A DNA stretch of 64,000 nucleotides, from the NCBI RefSeq assembly GCF_002937115.1, contig NZ_NHRY01000254.1, positions 1-64,000 of the forward strand, written 5' to 3'. Position 1 is the first letter of the stretch, and each line of letters opens with the position of its first letter. This DNA is from Rhodopila globiformis (lineage in GTDB: Bacteria > Pseudomonadota > Alphaproteobacteria > Acetobacterales > Acetobacteraceae). Positions 60,887 to 64,000 of the stretch are shown here, piece after piece. Made by a program: the position numbers and the translations under genes. Below the pieces are notes generated by a model. It saw only the letters and a list, made by a program, of their open reading frames with translations. It had not been told where the DNA came from and ran no database searches.

Positions 60887-63201
60887 GATGCGATGGACTC
60901 AACCAGATTGAAATCATTGCCCGATGCAGCCGTGTGCTGCGCACCGCCGGCGAACAGGCTTGCGCCATACATGCCCTGATCCAGTCCCCCTTCATCGTTC
61001 TGCCCGAGGTAATAGGATACGTTGATGATGTCGGTCGGCTGTCCGTCCACGATGGCGGAGCCCAGGATGTCCGGGCGCCCGTAGTCGATCTCGATAGTTA
61101 CGTTGCTCTCGGTGATATCCAGGATCTGATCGACGACCAGGCCGATGCGCCGCTGGCGGCGATCCAGGTGCGCGCCACGACGGCTGTCTGTCGGCTGCTC
61201 GTTGAACACCAGTACTGGTTGCGAGCCGTTGCTGCGCAGCATCAGGTCCGGGCTGGCAAGCACCAGCGACATCAGCCTGTCGCGGTAGTGCACCAGCATC
61301 TGTCCGCCACTGTGGCAGATCTGCTGGACCTCGACCTCCTCCAGCCTGGCGATCTCATCAAGCGGGATCGCCTTGCGGATACCCTCGCCCGCGCGAACAA
61401 GCAGAAGCTGCCGCCGATCGGAACCGCTGTCCCGCAACTCGTTGTTCCGTTTCAAAGGATCCGCTGTGTTCACCGCGAGATCGGCCTGGCCGAGATGATG
61501 CGCGACGCCGTTGGGATCGATGATCATGCAGACCGAGCCGTCGCCAAGGATCGTGTTGCCCGAGTAGACATTTATGCCTTTCAGCACGGGGGCGACCGGC
61601 TTGACGACGATTTCCTCGGTATCATAGACATGATCGACAATCAGGCCGAACCGCAGCGCGCCCGCCTGTATCACGATCACCACTTGGCCGGATGTATCGC
61701 CGGCGGTTTGGTCGAACCGCAGCAGGTGGCGCAGGTTGATCAACGGTAGCAGCCGATCGCGCAAGCGCAGCACCGCCGTTTCGCCGATGCGCTGTATCCG
61801 CGACACGCCGGAATCCGAGGTATTCACCAGTTCGACCACGGAAATCTGCGGCAGCGCGAATCGCGTGCCACTGCAGCCGACGATCAGCGCCGAAACGATC
61901 GCCAGCGTTAGCGGGATCTTCAGCATGAAGCGCGCGCCGCGGCCCGGTGTCGAACTTACGTCGATGGTGCCGCCGATCTTTTCGACATTGACGCGCACGA
62001 CGTCCATGCCCACGCCCCGGCCCGATACGGCGGTCACGGTCGCCGCGGTGGAGAATCCCGGGCGCAGAATGAAATGGAAGACCTGCGCGTCCGACATCAT
62101 TGCCAGCTCGGCTTCCGACGTCAGTCCTTCCTGGATCGCCTTGCGGCGTATCCGGTCGGCATCCAGCCCGCGCCCGTCATCGGTGATCTCGATGATGATG
62201 TGGCCGCCTTCGTGGAAGGCGTTCAGCCGGATTGTCCCCATCTCCGGCTTGCCGGCGGCGATGCGGTCGGCGGGCGATTCGATGCCGTGGTCCGCGCCAT
62301 TGCGGATGATGTGGGTCAGGGGGTCCTTGATCAGCTCCAGCACCTGGCGATCCAGCTCGGTGTCCGAACCTTCCATTTCCAACTGGATCTTCTTCCCGAG
62401 TTCCCGGGACAGGTCGCGTATCATGCGCGGCAGCGTCGACCACACATTGCCGATCGGCTGCATCCGCGTCTTCATGACGCTCTCCTGCAGCTCGGAGGTG
62501 ATCAGCGACAGGTGCTGCAGCGGCGTGGCAAACGCGCTGTCCTTTTCGCTGCGCAGGATCTGCAGCAGCTGGTTCCGCGTCAGGACAAGTTCCGATACGG
62601 ACGTTATCAACGTCTCCAGCAGATTGACGCCGACACGGATTGTCTGGATGCCGGCGACAGGCTCGCGCGCCGGTCGTTCCGGTTCGGCGGTTGCCTGGAC
62701 CGCCGCGGGCTCCTCCGGCGCGGCCGGGCCAGCCGATACGGGCTGGGGCGGCGGCGGACTGGTGCCGGAAACCTTCGGCGCCGGTGGGTCGTTGGCCGGC
62801 GCCGCCGTATCCGGGGTTTGCGGCGGCATGCGGTGCCGGGCATCCAACTCTTCCAGAAGCGCCGCATAGTCCTCCGGGCCTTCGCCCCCGCCGGTTTCGA
62901 TAGCAACGATGATGCTCTTGATGGCGTCGACGCACCGCAGGATCGTGCTGATCACCTCCGGGGTTGCCGTCATCGTGCCATCGCGCAGCCTGCCCAGGAC
63001 GTTTTCCCCGGCATGGGCAACGCGCCCCAGTTTGGTCAGGCCGAGAAAGCCTGATGTCCCCTTGATCGTGTGAAGGGTACGAAAAATACTGCTGATGAGG
63101 CCCTTATCGTTGGGAGCCGCTTCCAGCCGGACGAGATCGTTGTCCAGGGCAGCCAGCGCCTCGGCGGTTTCCACCAGGAAGTCCTTCAAGAGTTCGTCCA
63201 T
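60883..63201 (-). CDS. cheA: Chemotaxis histidine kinase with two CheW-like modules
   Basis: 772 residues from the ATG at 63201. The Hpt domain has phosphoacceptor His44 (RTLHTIKGTSGFLG). A Pro-rich linker spans about 130-185 (PPQTP, SPPPPQPV). Dimerisation and kinase domains follow (ESVMKTRMQPIGNVW, HIIRNGADHGIE, DDGRGLDADRI, SGRGVGMDVV). The P5 domain starts GCSGTRFALPQISVVELV and a second CheW-like module near 640 (RQLLLVRAGEGIRKAIPLDE). There is no P2-like domain or receiver. It is the first gene of the minus-strand che operon and divergent from a second cheY. Confidence 0.95.
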   Translation of the reverse strand: MDELLKDFLVETAEALAALDNDLVRLEAAPNDKGLISSIFRTLHTIKGTSGFLGLTKLGRVAHAGENVLGRLRDGTMTATPEVISTILRCVDAIKSIIVAIETGGGEGPEDYAALLEELDARHRMPPQTPDTAAPANDPPAPKVSGTSPPPPQPVSAGPAAPEEPAAVQATAEPERPAREPVAGIQTIRVGVNLLETLITSVSELVLTRNQLLQILRSEKDSAFATPLQHLSLITSELQESVMKTRMQPIGNVWSTLPRMIRDLSRELGKKIQLEMEGSDTELDRQVLELIKDPLTHIIRNGADHGIESPADRIAAGKPEMGTIRLNAFHEGGHIIIEITDDGRGLDADRIRRKAIQEGLTSEAELAMMSDAQVFHFILRPGFSTAATVTAVSGRGVGMDVVRVNVEKIGGTIDVSSTPGRGARFMLKIPLTLAIVSALIVGCSGTRFALPQISVVELVNTSDSGVSRIQRIGETAVLRLRDRLLPLINLRHLLRFDQTAGDTSGQVVIVIQAGALRFGLIVDHVYDTEEIVVKPVAPVLKGINVYSGNTILGDGSVCMIIDPNGVAHHLGQADLAVNTADPLKRNNELRDSGSDRRQLLLVRAGEGIRKAIPLDEIARLEEVEVQQICHSGGQMLVHYRDRLMSLVLASPDLMLRSNGSQPVLVFNEQPTDSRRGAHLDRRQRRIGLVVDQILDITESNVTIEIDYGRPDILGSAIVDGQPTDIINVSYYLGQNDEGGLDQGMYGASLFAGGAQHTAASGNDFNLVESIAS

Positions 63202-63376
63202 GTCTTCGATCCGCCGCTGTCCCGCTTTGCGAAAATCTGTGTTGGAGGCCGAATTAGCACACCAGCCAAACGCAAGGGAACGAGAACCCGAACGTTTGCG
63301 AAAATATTTTGCTGTCCCAAGCGAAACCATTTGTGCTAGACACCGCCCAACAAAGCCCATTCCAGCGGAGAATATC

Positions 63377-63739
63377 GTGAAAGTCCTTGTTGTTGATGAT
63401 TATCCTACCATGCGGCGCATTTTGCGAAATCTGTTGGTCCAGATCGGGATCACGGACGTCGAGGAAGCCGGCTCCGGCGCTGAGGCTCTTGCGAAACTAC
63501 AGATTGCCAACGTCGATCTGGTGATCTCCGACTGGAACATGGAGCCGATCACCGGGCTCGAGCTGCTGAAGAAGGTCCGCGGCAACGCGGCAACGCTCGG
63601 CCTGCCGTTCATTATGGTTACCGCTGAAAGCAAGACGGAAAACGTGATCGAAGCGAAGAAGGCCGGCGTCAGCAACTACATTGTCAAGCCCTTCACGGCG
63701 GACACGCTGAAGTCGAAGATCGCGGCTGTGATGGGATAA
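63377..63739 (+). CDS. cheY: Second CheY response regulator
   Basis: 120 residues from a GTG with GGAG 6 bases upstream. VLVVDDYPTMRRILRNLL, phosphoacceptor Asp in LVISDWNMEPITG, TAES and YIVKPFTADTL are canonical and close to E. coli CheY (SDWNMP), so this is the likely motor-binding copy. It diverges from cheA; the intergenic region has the palindrome AAAATATTTT at 63301-63310. Confidence 0.93.
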   Translation: MKVLVVDDYPTMRRILRNLLVQIGITDVEEAGSGAEALAKLQIANVDLVISDWNMEPITGLELLKKVRGNAATLGLPFIMVTAESKTENVIEAKKAGVSNYIVKPFTADTLKSKIAAVMG

Positions 63740-63745
63740 CGGACT

Positions 63746-64000
63746 ATGCAGACGGTTGAAGATGCCCGTCCCGGGCAAGGCAGGTCGGCAGCCGATCTGG
63801 CAGGTCGGTTGGAGAAGATCACCGACCAGCTGCAGAGAGAGATCGGCCGCCTTTCCGCCATGGAACCGATCAGCACCGCTGAAAAGCAGCTTTCGGTGCT
63901 GCACGAGGAACTGGATGGCATCGCACACCTGATCGCCGAAACGCGCACCGAGATTGCCGGTCTGCAGCCGTCAGGCATCGCCTACTCCCATCTCACTGGC
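63746..64000 (+). CDS. CheZ-like protein, partial (runs off the window)
   Basis: 85 residues are visible from the ATG 6 bases after the cheY stop. The sequence is helical and acidic (ADLAGRLEKITDQLQREIGR, then AEKQLSVLHEELDGIAHLI and AETRTEIAGLQPSGIAY), which suits the N-terminal helices of alphaproteobacterial CheZ phosphatases, usually next to cheY. The catalytic C-terminal part lies beyond the edge, so the call is provisional. Confidence 0.6.
   Translation, partial: MQTVEDARPGQGRSAADLAGRLEKITDQLQREIGRLSAMEPISTAEKQLSVLHEELDGIAHLIAETRTEIAGLQPSGIAYSHLTG

Overview
The window is high-GC DNA with dense gene packing. It reads as an alphaproteobacterium, most likely of the Rhodospirillales/Acetobacteraceae. 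That placement is inferred from the PQQ-dependent alcohol dehydrogenase, the SqrR/BigR-type sulfide regulator, a CheA with two C-terminal CheW-like modules, and the overall gene style; no rRNA is present to confirm it. Most genes are housekeeping or metabolic accessory genes, separated by intergenic islands that carry a dispersed palindromic repeat family.

Layout. 1-1742: two short double-glycine-leader peptides and an eight-cysteine protein, with a perfect hairpin between the second peptide and the Cys-rich gene. 2232-6449 (minus): dnaE followed by a Fic-family gene whose catalytic His is replaced by Ser. 6561-7208: Phd/PIN toxin-antitoxin pair. 7378-11039: TPP enzyme, epoxide hydrolase, DUF2891 protein. 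11060-16483: repeat copy A, small ORFs, a TetR/CmcJ-like divergent pair sharing an 8-6-8 palindrome, GNAT, D-aminoacylase. 17185-18916 (minus): YjbQ-family protein and a RuBisCO-like protein in one tight unit. 19443-23212: hybrid histidine kinase plus degenerate receiver, convergent with an RpfF-type DSF synthase. 23863-24390: MITE-like element and IS5 remnant. 24495-27888 (minus): GHKL ATPase plus TPR protein. 28452-31195 (minus): MFS transporter and split ThrE exporter. 31517-33898: exported ABM-domain protein and PQQ dehydrogenase. 34374-38550: photolyase, crotonase, Gly/Tyr/His-repeat lipoprotein, MarR-GNAT fusion.

38969-46585 is a coherent sulfide/persulfide island. A divergent promoter with a 7-4-7 palindrome separates an ArsR-family repressor, whose Cys32 and Cys98 have the SqrR/BigR spacing, from an SQR gene. 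On one side are repressor, rhodanese and an RND efflux pump; on the other SQR, thioredoxin 2, two DUF2892 membrane proteins and an AhpD-like protein.

47054-52410 holds a TauD-like dioxygenase plus class III CoA-transferase, VapBC, an iron alcohol dehydrogenase and purU, then tRNA-Val(CAC). 53074-64000 is a chemotaxis region: a chemoreceptor with a periplasmic CxxCH motif, an Aer-like PAS chemoreceptor ending in a PilZ domain, a J-domain-like protein, the minus-strand operon cheA-cheW-cheY-cheB-cheR (each gene overlapping or abutting the next, CheB with a degenerate receiver), and a divergent second cheY followed by a partial cheZ-like gene that runs off the end.

The strongest candidates for something not yet described are the leader-peptide/Cys-rich locus, the sulfide-controlled RND pump, the YjbQ/RuBisCO-like pair, the GHKL-TPR pair, and the two unusual chemoreceptors.
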